This document shows, in pieces, positions 1-44,075 of a stretch of 64,000 bases of DNA. The stretch comes from Brienomyrus brachyistius (lineage: Eukaryota > Chordata > Actinopteri > Osteoglossiformes > Mormyridae). The translations under genes and the position numbers were made by a program. The stretch lies in assembly GCF_023856365.1 (NCBI RefSeq), contig NC_064538.1, positions 9,783,435-9,847,434 of the forward strand. The letters are read 5' to 3'. The notes under the pieces were generated by a model that worked only from the letters and a program-made list of their open reading frames with translations, was not told the origin of the DNA and ran no database searches. Position 1 is the first letter of the stretch, and every line of letters begins with the position of its first letter.

Positions 1-2410
1 CTGGTGAGGATCACAGGCAGCCTATCCAGGTAGCAAAGGGAATAACACTGGCCTGCATTCTATATGGGATGCTGATCCATTGTAGAGCTGGATTTACGGC
101 TTCTTGCCATACAGCTTACAGGAACTTAAAATGGCACCACAGGCATGTGACTGTTCCCCCCCCCCCCACCCCCCCATGCACACAAACGCACACTAGCGGA
201 ATGCTGAAAGTTATGTATTTAATTATCTGAGCTGGAAAGTGGCCGTCATAATATTTAAAAACAAAAATCCACTGTGTGCAGAGCAGAGGCTGGCATTGGG
301 TGACCCCTGCAGGCAGCAGTGCTATACAAAAAATGAAAAACTGGATAAAATTATTATTTTATTTTTTTTGGAACACTGGTAATTGCCAGATGAGGGACAC
401 TGGTGGTTAACAGATTCAGTTACAAGGTGCAGCCTAATCTTAAAATGACCTGTAATAGGCAGAAGCATCACTATATAATATTCAGTGTTGCATTATGTAC
501 AGGTATACATTAATACAAATGGTCTGCATCCACAAATCTCTATTCTAGTATCTATTTATTAGATTGGAAACTCGTGACCTAACATTGACACGTCAGGAAA
601 TTCCTCATTTGTTTATAATCAGTCATTTTCCAGAATACAGCATCTAGTATGTCTTCCAGATTGGGTCACTTTATCCTCTTTTTCCCTACAAGCAGCTCAG
701 GACATTCCCTAAGAATTTAGCCTTACTTGCAGTTATATAAACACACAGATTTTGCCCCCATCAGGGTCTTTGTTCTGTATAGGTCGACGTTCACGTCATC
801 TAAATATGTAGCTTTTGAATGAGAAATTTGGGCAGTAAAATTGGACAGTTTGTAGCTGGTAGAAAGTGAATAGTACTGGTGTTGCTGGGAGGAGTTTGCT
901 TGTAGTGACCTTAATCATACATGTATGTAGAGTGCAGGTGCTGGTTGAAGAAGACAGGACTGTTGAACATGGTCCCGTGCCAAGCTGGTGGGTGTGGCCA
1001 GTTCTTTATTGACGTACTGTGAATACGGGTCTGCATAGGGCAGCATTTTGAAATGCATGATTCTGCCCACCCCTGTAATGATCATGTTAAAGATGACATC
1101 GCCTGGCAATTGGTTAAGGACTTCAGAACAAGTATAACTGACAGCTTTTGTTTCTAGAATAAATGCGTATGTATATATGATTTGAGTTTTAGAATTATTT
1201 AATTTTTAATAAGGGGCTGGCTACCCCATTTCTCATTCACGTTTAATATAGGTAGTTTGGTAGGGTTTTGGTTGCTTTTGTTTTTGGGTTCAGGGGATTT
1301 CCTAACAAACAGGGTAGTGACCTAGATGATTTCCCACTTTTATTTATTTTTTTCGACATTACACGTTAAAACTGCTCCTGACTTCCCTGTGACACATCTA
1401 ATCGTGTCCTGAGGTTTTTAAAACCTAGTTTACTTTCGTTACTATCTTCTTGATTTGTTTGTTTGTTTAAAAAAAAAAAAAAAGTCCTTTTGTAATCAAA
1501 GAATCTGAACACACTGGTAAACTGCGCGGCAGATATACTGAATGCCTGAAGCAGCAGGGATACAAGCCCAGTTGGGGGGGGGGGGTCGACTGCAAAACCA
1601 CCTTCAGTCTGATTAAGAAAAATGTGTTCTTACATGTCAGGGGAGCCATAGATGCAAATAAAGCCACAGCAAAATATTAGCAAAACAGAATTGTGTCATT
1701 CAACCCCAATCCTTGCCAGCCAGGTGCATGTTTCCACTCATCCGGTTGCTTAATATGAAGCTTTTGTTTCATAGAAGAATATTGTGTTAAATTTCACCCA
1801 TTTCTAAAACTGGATATTACTTTAAAACTTAAGGACCTTTAGGGAATAACATTCATTTTCCTTCAGGTACCTTAACCACCCACTTCTCAGCCAGTTCATT
1901 TTTGCAAGCGCTGCTGAGACTGTGGTAAGTGGCAGCAGAAATGTGTTGTAGGGTTCCCCCTGAAAGATCTGCATCCTCGGGGCTGTAGACAAAGCATTCC
2001 ATTTCAGAAAAGCGCACAACAGAAGTGTCCCATTGGAAGATTCAGTAAAAATTGACCTCAACGGATGAGCTTCTTTTTTTTTTTTTTTTTCTTTTTCCGT
2101 TTTCTTCAGAATTGAAGAAATACTTAATTGATCAGTGCGTTGAAGTGAAAAATACACATTGTAGATCACTGATGTACAGCGTCGGAGTGGTACATGGGAT
2201 GTTGCCTTTTTGTATTGCAAACGTATGTCTTGTGTAAAGTTACATTTTTAATGTAAAAAATGTACTTGTTTCTATTTTTGTGTGGTTTTAAAAGAACAAA
2301 TTATTTTAAAACGAGACAAATCTTAGGTTTTTTTTTTTTTTAGAATTTTTTTTTGTCTTGTAAAAAATACGGATGGCTGCGGGATTTATTCTTAAAATAA
2401 AAGTCTGGAA
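1..2410 (+). other. Probable 3' UTR end of a plus-strand gene lying off the left edge
   Basis: No convincing coding exon is visible on either strand. The stretch is AT-rich with long homopolymer runs (C run near 160, G run near 1575, T runs near 2075 and 2330). It ends in a plus-strand AATAAA-type signal at about 2395, preceded by a T-rich segment, which is typical of a vertebrate 3' UTR end. In mammals the gene converging on SYN1 from this side is ARAF, so an araf-type 3' UTR is a synteny-based guess only. It could equally be non-genic DNA. Confidence 0.3.
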
Positions 2411-2749
2411 TATCTATGCGGTTTCTCCATTTAATATCCTCCAGTCTGTGCTGAGGGGAGTGTAGATGGGCGCTGAAGTCTCCCAAATTGTATTTCTATT
2501 ACAGTTAGGGAGGAAAGTAGAAAACGTGATTCATTATGTAAAGTTAACCATTACATCACAGTTTTACGGTCTTTGTCAGAGCATAAAATGCTGCTGTTCA
2601 CTGCATTAGTGTTCATGTTTGAAAACATTGAGAGGCAATCAAAGATATTGCTGAACTAAATTGAAAGCAAACAAAAAAAAAAGTTTTAAAAAGTTTAGGT
2701 TACTTTGTAAGATTAGGATATTTTTCACGGGGCAGCATTTTCACAGTGA

Positions 2750-3080
2750 GATCATCCATCCAACCATTTTCTGAACCACTTGTCCTGTTCAGGGTCATGG
2801 GGGGGGGGGGGGGGGCTGGAGAATGGCTACGGGCGCAAGGCAGGGAACAACCCAAGATGGGGCACCAACCTATCGCAGGGCACTTGCACACACCATTCAC
2901 TCACACCTGTGGGAATCGATAACTCCAATTAGCCTCAGCATGTTTTTGGAGTGTGGGGGGAAATCGGGGTACCAGATGGAAACCCCACGGCGATACGGGG
3001 AGAACATGCAAACTCCACACACATGTGACCCAGGCGGAGACTCGAACCCGGGGTTGACAATGCAAACCACATCTCACAGT
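2750..3080 (-). repeat. tRNA-derived SINE-like dispersed repeat, copy 1
   Basis: Read on the minus strand, it starts with a tRNA-like head whose B-box-like segment is the complement of gactcgaacccggg (about 3040-3054). It continues through a conserved body and ends in a ccatcca-type tail at about 2753-2765. The same body recurs near 10916, 43330 and 57198, all on the same strand. A G run near 2800 interrupts it. Family name is not assigned. Confidence 0.65.
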
Positions 3081-3088
3081 GCAATCAT

Positions 3089-3219
3089 TCCACAAAGCAG
3101 GATTTCTCAGTTTGCTGGGTTAACCTAAGCTAGAAGTCATGACTGTCCAGTAAGGGGGGTTGCTTATGGACTTTCTAGCTTAGGTTAAGCCAGCTGACTG
3201 AGAAATCTTGCTTTGTGAA
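3089..3219. mobile_element. MITE-like hairpin element
   Basis: The arms at about 3091-3137 and 3171-3218 are imperfect reverse complements over roughly 45 bases (cacaaagcag...aacctaagctagaag pairing with ctttctagcttaggtt...ctttgtga), separated by a loop of about 35 bases. There is no coding capacity. It lies directly beside SINE copy 1, so a composite insertion is possible. Confidence 0.6.
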
Positions 3220-5566
3220 ACACCTCCCAGGTCAGTGTTATGCTCGATCATTCGCTTCATCCGTTTTTTTTTTCGGTGTCTCTGTGAAAGAGTTTAATGA
3301 TTAAGCTCTCAGTCTCTCTTCATTACCTGTTCTCTAAATTCACGCCTAACCTACGATGTGTCAAACATTCCCCCCCCCCAAGAGATATTTCTGGCATGTT
3401 GCATTTATTTTTTTTTTCCTGTTGGCCGGCTACACAATCACTAACTGTTGATACTACCGTAACTTAACAAAATGTTAGTCAGTCCCCCAAAGAGATCAGC
3501 TGTAACTATAGATCAAACTCTTGTATTGGCAGATGACGTCTGAGACTATTTATATTCATCATACTTTATTCAATGTCTTCTATTTTAATTTTCTCAATTT
3601 CTATAGAATATTTTTCACAAATATTAAGCTATACTGACAGGTACATCATAAACATTTATACACATAATATACTACAACATGATATACAATTATTCAATTT
3701 AACATTATATATGTATATATAATGTTATATATAATTCCATAGATAGACATTTGTTTTATATAACAGCTAAGCATCAGACAAACACTGATCAATCACCTGA
3801 AAAATGTCATTGCACAATGGATAGATATTTGATAAGACATTCAAAATTGTTTACGCACAACAGAAATTAAACTCAGCCATCAGATGCAGGAAAATAAGTT
3901 CAGTAAAATTAAATCAATACAACAGACAAGATGTGAAATATAGTTCTTTCAGTGCTTTAAATGCATAATAGAAACATTTTTAAATATCACTCTGAGTGTG
4001 AGCAGTCATATGTGCCTGTGTTTTATAAACACTCACTATAGTTACCAAGATGGGCTTAATATACATGATCAGCTTCCTTATATCTTTAAATAAGGAAGTG
4101 AACCCCTGAAGTGGTCATTTAGCCAACTTTGCTCAACACTTCCCCCTATAGGGTAGTGATGTTAAACCGAAAGACTTCCCAGAAATGTGCAGAAACATTA
4201 CCCACAGTATACAGGCATATAATGAGGTCGTAGTGTTCATGACCACCTGATTGTATATGCTCATTGTACGTTACTAAGAAATCTGAAAGCTTGCAGTTGT
4301 GTAGACGCTTGGGATCTAATATTCCAGAAGGTGGCGCTGTAATCAAATAAAACATCATTCAAAGCAGTTATTACTGACACCCCACAGAAGAGGAAGCTCA
4401 GAGCATAGCTAAGTGTCTAAAACAGCTATCATATTAAAGGAATATTATATCTGTAATATAAAATGCTATATAATATGTCCATTCTGTTTTAACCATATCA
4501 TAAATAAACCACTAGGTACTGATAAAATAATTTGAGACTAAACATGACAGGATGTGGGAAGAACAGTGGGCATTCAGTCAACACATTTTAAAATACAGGC
4601 ACAGCCATGAAAAAGAAGCATCGCAGGGTTGCATCATTCATTATTCACTACCTGTACAACACTTGGGGTTATGTCTTACAGTACAACGTTCACATGTTTA
4701 TGCACTAATTTTCACAAAGGATTACTGTGGATGGGGGGGGGGCAGTAATGTATGGGGAAGAGGCCATGGATCGGGTCCCAAGACCTTATCGAAAATTCCT
4801 GCACTGTGCACACCAGTCTTCTTGCAACACGAGAATTTGAGCTTTTTGCCAACGATGTATAGAAAATAAAAGACGTCAAACTTTCTTTTTTTTGGAGGAC
4901 AAAAACTAAAATTATGTAGTTCTCCATCTGCAATTGGTGTTTGCACCATAATATGCAGATATGAACACTAACCCACTGCTGTTCCTCAAAAGAGACCTCA
5001 ACTGTCCTTGGGAACTAGTGCCAAGTAGCATGGCCTTTCCAAGAAGCAATGTAAGCTCAAGAAAAGACTTGAAATGAACACTAACTGACTCATTCCAACT
5101 TTGCCCTCATCGTAAATAGGCTGCAACAACAAAAACAACAAAATGGTTCGAACCCCTTCTTTTCAGAAGTATGTAGCAGCACTTAAAAACACAACACACT
5201 TCATTTGTAGAGAACTGGGGGGGGATCCACAATCCACAACCACTTTGCTGTTTACTTTCTTACGGACTTCCCTGAGACAAAACGTCTGAGCTTGATTGAT
5301 CGTTGGGGTAGGAGATGCATGTTAAGGGGAGTGGAGAGGCCAAAGAGGGATGCAGCAATGGCATATTCACGACAAACAACACAGGACAGTTTCACAACAG
5401 CTACTTAGGCGTGACAACAAGCTGACAAGCTCCACAGTGGGTGGGGGTGGTGACAGGGTGTAGCACCTGCCCCGTTTTCCCACATCGATGACCCATTGGA
5501 AAACAGGAAGAATAGGACCATGGACCCTGGTGCTCTCACCACAAGCACAGGACTTTGAGTTGTACA
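3220..5566. other. AT-rich stretch without a visible gene
   Basis: No ORF resembles a known protein. It includes an AT palindrome near 3705-3735 (tatatgtatatataatg). A minus-strand AATAAA (plus tttatt at 3565-3570) could serve as a distal polyadenylation signal, in which case much of this stretch would be syn1 3' UTR. Confidence 0.4.
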
Positions 5567-6504
5567 TTGTCATGCACAAGACTTGTTTTATTTCCATTAT
5601 CTATGGATTAGTACACTTGTCACATTGCTAATAGAGGAATGTGATGTTTTGTGTCTCTAATATGGAAGTTGAATAAGACAATCTTTAAAAACATGGCGTT
5701 TCATTTGCGAGTCCTTGTATTCCTAAGGGTTGATTTTCATCATATTATAGCCTTTTGTACTCCAAGCAATTTTCCAGGCTTGGTAAATTTCCGTAAAATG
5801 ATGTGGCTACTGAACTTTATCCAGATTTAAAATAAAACACCCTCCATATATCTAACAGCCTGCATGATTTGGTCTGAGATGGTATCTCTTGGTCTAGACT
5901 CAGTGCACAACTTTACAATCAACTGAAAGACCCAGCTGTATGGAAAAGGTAGATATAAATATACTATTCATCTATATTTAAAATAAGAAAATAAAAACAG
6001 ATTTGGGCTGTCCATTGAATCTTTCAGTGCATCGCGAAGTGGTTAGTGCCCAGTGATGGAGGGTTGGTAGGAGAAAAAGGACAGAGACAAGAATCCACAG
6101 CTGTGTTTGCCTTTTTTTTTGTGACAGTCCACGACCAAACATGCAAGTTGAGAAGAAGGATGTGCGGATGAGCAAGCTTCTTTTGTAGAAAGTGTCTTGG
6201 AATGAAGGAGACAGCGGAGCTGCAATCTGGGCCACTCTAACATAGTTCCACCCAGGTGCCTGCTGGCCCATTTCTAGTATTGATGCTGAACAGTGCAGGC
6301 AGTGTACAGTTTTGTGAATGCACATACTTTCCAAAGGATTTTAGCCTACATCTATAGGAAATGGGCAATGGAGTGGGCTTCCTCCATTGCTCTTTATGGT
6401 GTCGGGGACTGGGAGAGGTGGGTGGCAGTGGGTGAGGTGTTTCTTCATCGGTCAGTCAGTCCGTCCGTCTGTCCGTCAAGCTGTGAGAGAGCCACTGCGG
6501 CAGC
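5567..6504 (-). other. syn1: Putative 3' UTR of syn1
   Basis: The segment follows the TGA stop at 6505-6507 on the minus strand. It contains no conserved ORF and ends just past a minus-strand AATAAA. The extent is inferred only from that signal. Confidence 0.35.
5587..5592 (-). promoter_or_regulatory. syn1: Candidate polyadenylation signal of syn1
   Basis: Plus-strand tttatt here reads AATAAA on the minus strand, about 0.9 kb after the syn1 stop codon. That gives a 3' UTR of ordinary length for a synapsin mRNA. Another AATAAA at 3565-3570 is an alternative; transcript data would decide. Confidence 0.35.
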
Positions 6505-37454
<30,950 letters not shown>

Positions 37455-38400
37455 TTCTGCGGCCCAAGGTGCAAGATATCGGAGACGAGGCTGTTTTCTT
37501 CAATCTGTCGCAGTGAGACAGAAAATTGTCCCCTGGTTAAGGACAGTCCAATGAGACGCAAATCGGAACCGTGGTGATAAGAGGAAACGTGATTCCGAGA
37601 TGCATAGGGATGGGGACCTTTAAGCTATGCCAACCAAAGATAGATCCTTTAACGTCACTCAACATTCCCCTCATACAATTATTTTTATCCACAAGAATTA
37701 ATCACAACACGCACAATATAACATAGAAAATTTCAGGAAATACAAGGATAAATCGTAAATACTCCAACCTGACATGGAGGTGAAAATACCTTGGACTCGG
37801 AAGGATGAGATGTCTCACCTCTGGGGCTTTTGCATCAAACGTATTCCTTTTCCAAATGCTCGATCACACCGGCCAACATCCCTTTATATATGTCCCCTAT
37901 CACTGAAGCATTAAGATCACCTACAATATAAACGTTCAATTTCCTTAGGAACGTAACAGAAGAACGCGCTTGCATTTACGCATATGCATTGACCCACCGT
38001 TTGCGGAACAAGCTGTATAATTTACTTGCATCAGTCTTTTAATATTTCACCCGTTCCTTAATTCAAATGAAAATTAAAGTGAATGAATCTATAAAAGCGA
38101 CTGCAGAGCCTTGCTGGGTACCGCTGCCTTCAGGGCAAGGGAGTGGAGGTATAGGACTAGGCGTATGGATATTGCAGCAACCTCTGTCCAATCCTCCCTT
38201 TACGTTTAACAGTATCCCCCCTCCCCATCCCTAGTCACTACCCTGACTTGAGATCGGTTTGACGAATGGTACGTTCTGCTGAGGAGGGGGACAGCTAGCT
38301 TTGCTGACTCGTGAGGGAGCTTCTATAAAAGATTAAGCATAAGGGGCGTTGTCATGGTGGAGGGAATGATGCTGATGGTCGGTGTGGGCTGGAGGACTCA
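37455..38400 (-). promoter_or_regulatory. syn1: Upstream/promoter region of syn1 (extent inferred)
   Basis: Sequence 5' of the synapsin start codon. A ccaat element lies at about 37548. Two TATAAAAG strings occur on the plus strand (about 38092 and 38325), facing away from syn1. I did not find an obvious full RE1/REST element of the kind known in mammalian SYN1 promoters. The transcription start cannot be fixed. Confidence 0.3.
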
Positions 38401-41400
38401 TATTGTGAAATATCGTTCTCCTTCGTGTGATACATGGAGTGACTACAGAAATTCGTTGCCCCATTGATTTATTTTTGTTGCCGCTAACAGCTGTAACATT
38501 GTAGTGATAGGAATGGCAGGAATGACTTTAATGCACAGAAGAGTACGAAGATCGTGCCACATCTTTTAATTGTTAATGAAAAAATATATATATAAACATT
38601 CCGGGTAGGCATTTTCCTTATTTACTCGATGGCTACCCCGTCATCTGAAATGTTAAACGTAATTTTCTACATTATCTGTAAATTTAATTAATTGATTTAA
38701 TAATTATAGTATTGATTGCGTATTCGTACAGATTCCCAGCTTCCTGGCAAATTGCCATGGAAACACTGGTTAGAACGAAAGTTCCCGGTGATTAATACAT
38801 TTAATTTGGACGCCCTCTTATCGTGAGAAAGGTTTTGGGACTTAACTCATTAAGAATCAGATGTTCTGAAATGCCGACAATGCGGGTTTAACATTGCAAA
38901 TGGATCTACTTTCTACGGTTACTTTTACGTTTCCCTTTCCATAATTAGCCTACCAGTGTCTTTGAAAAGGACAAGAAGCTGCATTTTGACAGCAAGCCCT
39001 GGCTTTTGTCTGGCATTGGACTATATTTAACCAGGAAACTGAGCAGAATGACATAATCACGTTGCTACAGTACTGGTTTGTACGGGTGAATATTTACTAA
39101 GTTAACGTAAAATGTTCCATTTCTGTTTTACTGTCAGCTCCGGCTATCACTTTGTTATTGTCTTTCAGTGAAACGGAGTACAAATGAGAGCGTTGGTGTA
39201 TGTAGGGGTGTGTGAACGAAATCGAGACAGCGTGCCTGCAATTGTGTGAACATTTCTATGTATAAGAAAGAAAAAATATGTGTTTACAGTGCATGCTGCA
39301 TGCTCCCTGCACTGTTTCTAAGCTAATACATAATGGGTTGATTGGCACTGTGTGTGTGCCTTTGCAAGCAAGAGAAAGGCAGAGTGTGCGTCTGTAATGG
39401 TGTGAATGGTGAGTTTGACTCATTCAAGATAATGTGGAGACTGCACTAGTATCTAAAGGAGCCTGGTTCCTCAAAGGCGAATAGCAATTCTTACCAAGGC
39501 CTTAGCCCACCAATGTAATAATATTAGTGCAGATCCCTGCTACACCTCAAGGCGATGGATGCCTGCAGTGCCTTGTGGGATGGCGTCAGGCTATCACAGT
39601 GAATTTTTTTTAAATCAGGGTAGCAGCTTCTCTATTTGAATCAAATATAAATAAAAATTTAAATAAACCACACCAGATAAAAACATGATTCCCGCTGGGT
39701 AGAATTTGGTGGAGGAAACAAATAATAGCATTTTATGATCATAAAGGTATCAAACACCCCATATTTTTATTCACTGCCTGACCATTTACCTGCACTGTAG
39801 CTAATAAGTGCTGGCATGATTCATCTGTGCACTGCACTGTCACTGGCAGCAGCTGTATTTGAGCCACTTGCCTTCCAGTGTCATCACTCAGCCCTTCAGC
39901 CATTTTGTCGCTAAATAAAACCTGTTTTGAAGTACAGCGTATCTTCATGTTCTTGCAGCTCTTCTCCTAGGCGCCTCATCAATCTTTAATGGTTTTCAGG
40001 GCATCAAAAATGTCAGGCAAATAATCCCGAAGAAAGGCAAAATGAAACTTATTGGCAGATGTGTCTCTGGTATTCATACCCAGTGTCCGATTGCTATTCT
40101 CGGCTGTCAGGTGGTGTTTGCCTGTCAGGACTGTCGCTACCCCTCCTGCTGTCATTGGATGCTAGACCCCTCCTTCCTCCCACCAGCAGTCACCTGATGC
40201 CTCATTCCAGGGACCCATTTCCTTATCCTGTCACCAGGTGGTGACACAAGCATCCTATAGCTATGAATATTTTCTGCCCTCGAAGGCTTCAGCACTGTCT
40301 AAATCAAATTCTGTCTCATTTGGGGATTTGATTCATTCATCTACCACAATTTCCTGAAGTTGCATAATGGATTCAATTTAACATAATTGTTGCCATATTT
40401 AAATTAATTAACGTAAAATGGGTTCTAAATATTAAATTAATGTTCATATTCAGCAGTTCACAGCAGTTTTACACATAAACAATATGATAAAAAAAATGCA
40501 TTTTCTTACTGTCTGAAGCTGTTAGCCCTACTTTTCAAGAACATTTAAAATAAGCTCGCTAGGCCAACAGCTGGGTGTGCCAGGTACTGTAGCTGTCCTT
40601 AGTATGAGCCTACAGAATATGTGGTGGGTGCAATCAAACTGGGAACCAATCCAGCAATCTTTAAGTAGTGTAAACCAGTTGGTGACTGATACCATGCTGG
40701 AATGACACTACACAGTGCTGCCTGTTAGGTGGGTCTGATGATTATTTGTGAACGCATCCCTGAATTCTGATTTCCGGTCCTTGAAAAACAAGTCAGATGG
40801 TTCAGAGGTTAAGAACAGTCTCCCTTTTACAGCCCTATGGGACTTTCTGCTTTATAATGGAGGAAATGTCCAGTTCCAGTGTTTCTCAAAGAAAGCTTCT
40901 TGTGCTTTTTTTAAGCATTCTTTTCATGGAAGATTTCTATTAGTTCCTTTTCTGATTCAGTAATTGTCACCCCACATTTCGTCTCGGTGTTTTGAGAAGG
41001 CGGCAAACTGGCTTTTTCGCAGAGGCGGACATTATCTTTTTTCACGCCCGTGAATCTTCTCCTTTAAGGAGCCATTTTCTTTTGCCCTATATTAAGGCTC
41101 CGGCCTGGAGGTGAGCAGAACACTCGAAACCCCTATTTCACTTACTTAAATCTCTTTCTGTACAAGGCAATGTCCTTATTTAAATGAACATCATTAATGA
41201 AAAGACCTGTCTTCAGTATCTGTATAGTATTTTTCACGGACAGTACTTTCAGTTCTAATGTCCGTGCTCTATTTCTTGCTCTCTACTACTCAAATAGGAA
41301 AACAAATCACCAAATATGACGTATCGCTGTGATGCTAATACCTTTAGCGTATGCAATCTGGTAAAATATCACCAGGTGGCAGCGTTTTGCTGCTTTACAA

Positions 41401-43329
41401 TTTGCTGCACTGTATAGTTTGTTGTTAAGCAGTAACTCAGCATTTGTTTATGCCCCCTTTTTCACTGGAAATCGTTTAATATGGACATACATGTCATTTG
41501 CTGGTTCCCTACTGCAGATTTGTGTCTTTTGTGTGTTGTTAATAGGCACGAACACAGTGCAAACCTTTCAGAATACAGTTGGGAAATTTACACACTGCTC
41601 TTTAAAATGGCATGGGTCAATATAATGATTACTGAACCAGGCACATTAGCAATTGTTTAGAAATTTACAGCTAATCACAGAGCCTCCTGTTTTACCTTTA
41701 AGTGAGACATTTTATCCTAACAGAATTTGAAAAGTGCGAGTTCCTAAATACAGCTGCTTTAATGCTGACAATGATCCAACTGCAGGTCCTCAAACCTTTT
41801 AAAAAGCATTCCATGGAAAGAGGCAAAAAATATAGCCTCTGGTTGTTTTTCTAAAGAGTTTCCTATCTTCTCAGGTGAATGTCCCAGGTATTCAACTGCC
41901 CCCCACCGACACACACACCTGGGCAATGTCCCAGCACGCTCAGAGATGCACTTAAAAGGCAGCCATTAAATGCCTCCCTTTGTGTGTCTGAGCGCCACTC
42001 CCCCCCCACCCACCATTGCATGTGTGGGCAGATAGGCTCAGGTGGGCTCAGAACCTTAAAGAATGTGGCCAGGTGAGCTGGGAAACCGGGGGGCAGGGGT
42101 GGGGTCTATGGCAGGTGTTGACTGCTGCTTTTTGTGCTTTACTTTCATCAAACAGTGAGCAGATGTGAGAAAAGTTGCTCAAGGCCAATGGTACCAGCAG
42201 CTAATCATTGGTCTGAATCCGCAAAGCATCTGCCAATGGCCAGCAGCACTATCAAGTAATAGCTAGTGTGTATTCGTAATGCATCTGACAAAGGGCAGCG
42301 GTGCTACAAGCTAACACCAAGCTTGTATTCACATTGAATCTGAGAAATCCTTGTGTCTAGCTGGAATTCACACAGCCTTTTTATCCAAGACAACAGCACT
42401 TACTTGACCAGATACTTTGTATTCACAAATACAAAGGATAATCAGGTTGGTTTTGATTCATGAAGGAATAATAAAAAAAAAAAAAAAAAAAGCCGACTAC
42501 TTCAAATTCTGGCAATGAAAATGCTGGCTCACACCCACATTCTGAGATGATATTTGCTGGCTTTGTATATTCAGTACCAATGCAGTACAATGCCGTTGAC
42601 AAGGCAGATCACTCCACTAGGTATGTGGAGTGCAGTCATCAAGTGAACCAATTCATGCAACTGAATAATTGCATGAATAATTGTTGCAGCTTCGATACCT
42701 TTCCCAAAAGTACCCAAACAATTCCTGCTCTGCCATTTGAAAAGACAACCTTTTTGTTCCAAGTGCACTTCCCTAAATGTTAAGTAACCTCCCATACTGA
42801 CACCTAATGACATTGATGGGGCAGAAGGGAGACTGGGTTATAGTGGCACTAATTAATGATCAGCGCAAAGACATGGCCTAAAGACTCATAGGCACTGCTG
42901 TGGAGAGCTAGCTATGCTTCAAGTAAATGTCCCCTACAAGACCAGAAGGTGACTGTGACATTCAAGGTTATTGCAAATGTCTCCAGCTCCCTCACATCCA
43001 GCTCTCAGATCAATGTCTTATCAGCAACTAGATTTGCCTCCCCAGTTCTCGCAAAAACAAGTAAAACACGCAAATGCATCAACAAATGCAGCAACATCCA
43101 ATCATAGTAATATGCATATGAAAACATAAGAAGAAGGATTTCATGTTTAATTCTCCATGTTTTGTTGTATTTTCCTCATATGTCATATTTATATTTATGT
43201 GGAATACAAAGTTGCAGGAAGCATGCAGGTTCAAAAGATTTTCATTTACTGTGCATTTCATTTACTGTTTCATTTATTTGAAATAATTCTAAGACTTTGC
43301 TTCTAGTCATACCTACTGTGTTTTTGCAT
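38401..43329. other. Divergent intergenic region between syn1 and vgll4
   Basis: About 4.9 kb with no convincing exon. It contains an A run at about 42473-42490. The short ORFs near 39739-39948 (minus) and 40059-40244 (plus) have no recognisable domain or splice context. It is likely to hold regulatory DNA for the two divergent genes. Confidence 0.5.
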
Positions 43330-43605
43330 ATATCCGTCCATTTTCTCTACTGAAAAGATGGTGGGGTCTGGAGCCTATCCCAGGTATCAAGACAGGGAAA
43401 AACCCAGGATGGGGTGCCAAGCCATTGCAGGGTGGGTGTACACACACACATTTATGGACAATTTGGGAACTCCAATTCACATTAGTGTGTTGTTGGACTG
43501 TGGGGGGAAACTGGAGTACCTGGAGGAAGCACTACAATAACAAGAGGAGTCAGGGTGGAGATTTTACCCCTGGTTCTGGAGGGAAACAGTGCTAACCATG
43601 CACCT
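43330..43605 (-). repeat. tRNA-derived SINE-like dispersed repeat, copy 3
   Basis: It shares gtccattttctctactg, ggagcctatcccagg, ggatggggtgccaagcca, ggactgtggggggaaactgg and cagtgctaaccatgca with the other copies, in the same orientation. Confidence 0.65.
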
Positions 43606-43814
43606 CCCCCAAATATATACATATTCAGCAAATATAAATATACAAATATAAACATAAATATACAAAGACTACATTACTACAATGTAATGTAAAGATCTTA
43701 TTTCCAGGATAATGCCATCACTGAATAAGACCGTGTTCTTCCAGTATTTACACGGGGATTACACTCAGGGTGTGTAACAAAGAGGGGGCTGAATTAATTG
43801 GGATTGGCCTAAAA

Positions 43815-43830
43815 ATAGCCAATGGGAGGC
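43815..43830 (+). promoter_or_regulatory. CCAAT-box element upstream of vgll4
   Basis: atagccaatgggagg contains a CCAAT box in a good extended context, about 190 bases before the vgll4 start codon. The first exon's transcription start probably lies between. Confidence 0.35.
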
Positions 43831-44008
43831 TAGCTTCAGAGCGTCATGTGAGCTCAGAGATACATAGGTGCTCACTTCTGCTGAAGTCTTTTAAGCCTGC
43901 ATTCATTGCCTGCCCTGGCCTGATCAGATCAATTTTGTGGCTGTTGAGGAATCAGACCCTTTACATACTTGAACCTGTATAGGTGTTTAGGTGGATATTT
44001 GGTGAAAG

Positions 44009-44075
44009 ATGGCTGTAGCTAACTTCCACTATATAACTCGGATGAACAGTGGATTTAAAGTCTACATCTTGGAAG
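44009..44075 (+). CDS. vgll4l: vgll4 coding exon 1
   Basis: ATG at 44009 opens MAVANFHYITRMNSGFKVYI then LE and the first base of a glycine codon. Donor GTAATT at 44076. Confidence 0.92.

Noticed and set aside
915..2237. Short frames of 61-132 codons at the left edge
   Set aside because: There are no recognisable domains or splice context; the region behaves like untranslated or non-coding DNA.
37455..38400. Search for an RE1/REST element upstream of syn1
   Set aside because: Isolated ggacag halves occur (about 37543 and 38288), but none has the partner half at the correct spacing.
39739..40244. Short frames between syn1 and vgll4
   Set aside because: The translations look plausible in composition but have no family match, splice sites or conservation evidence.
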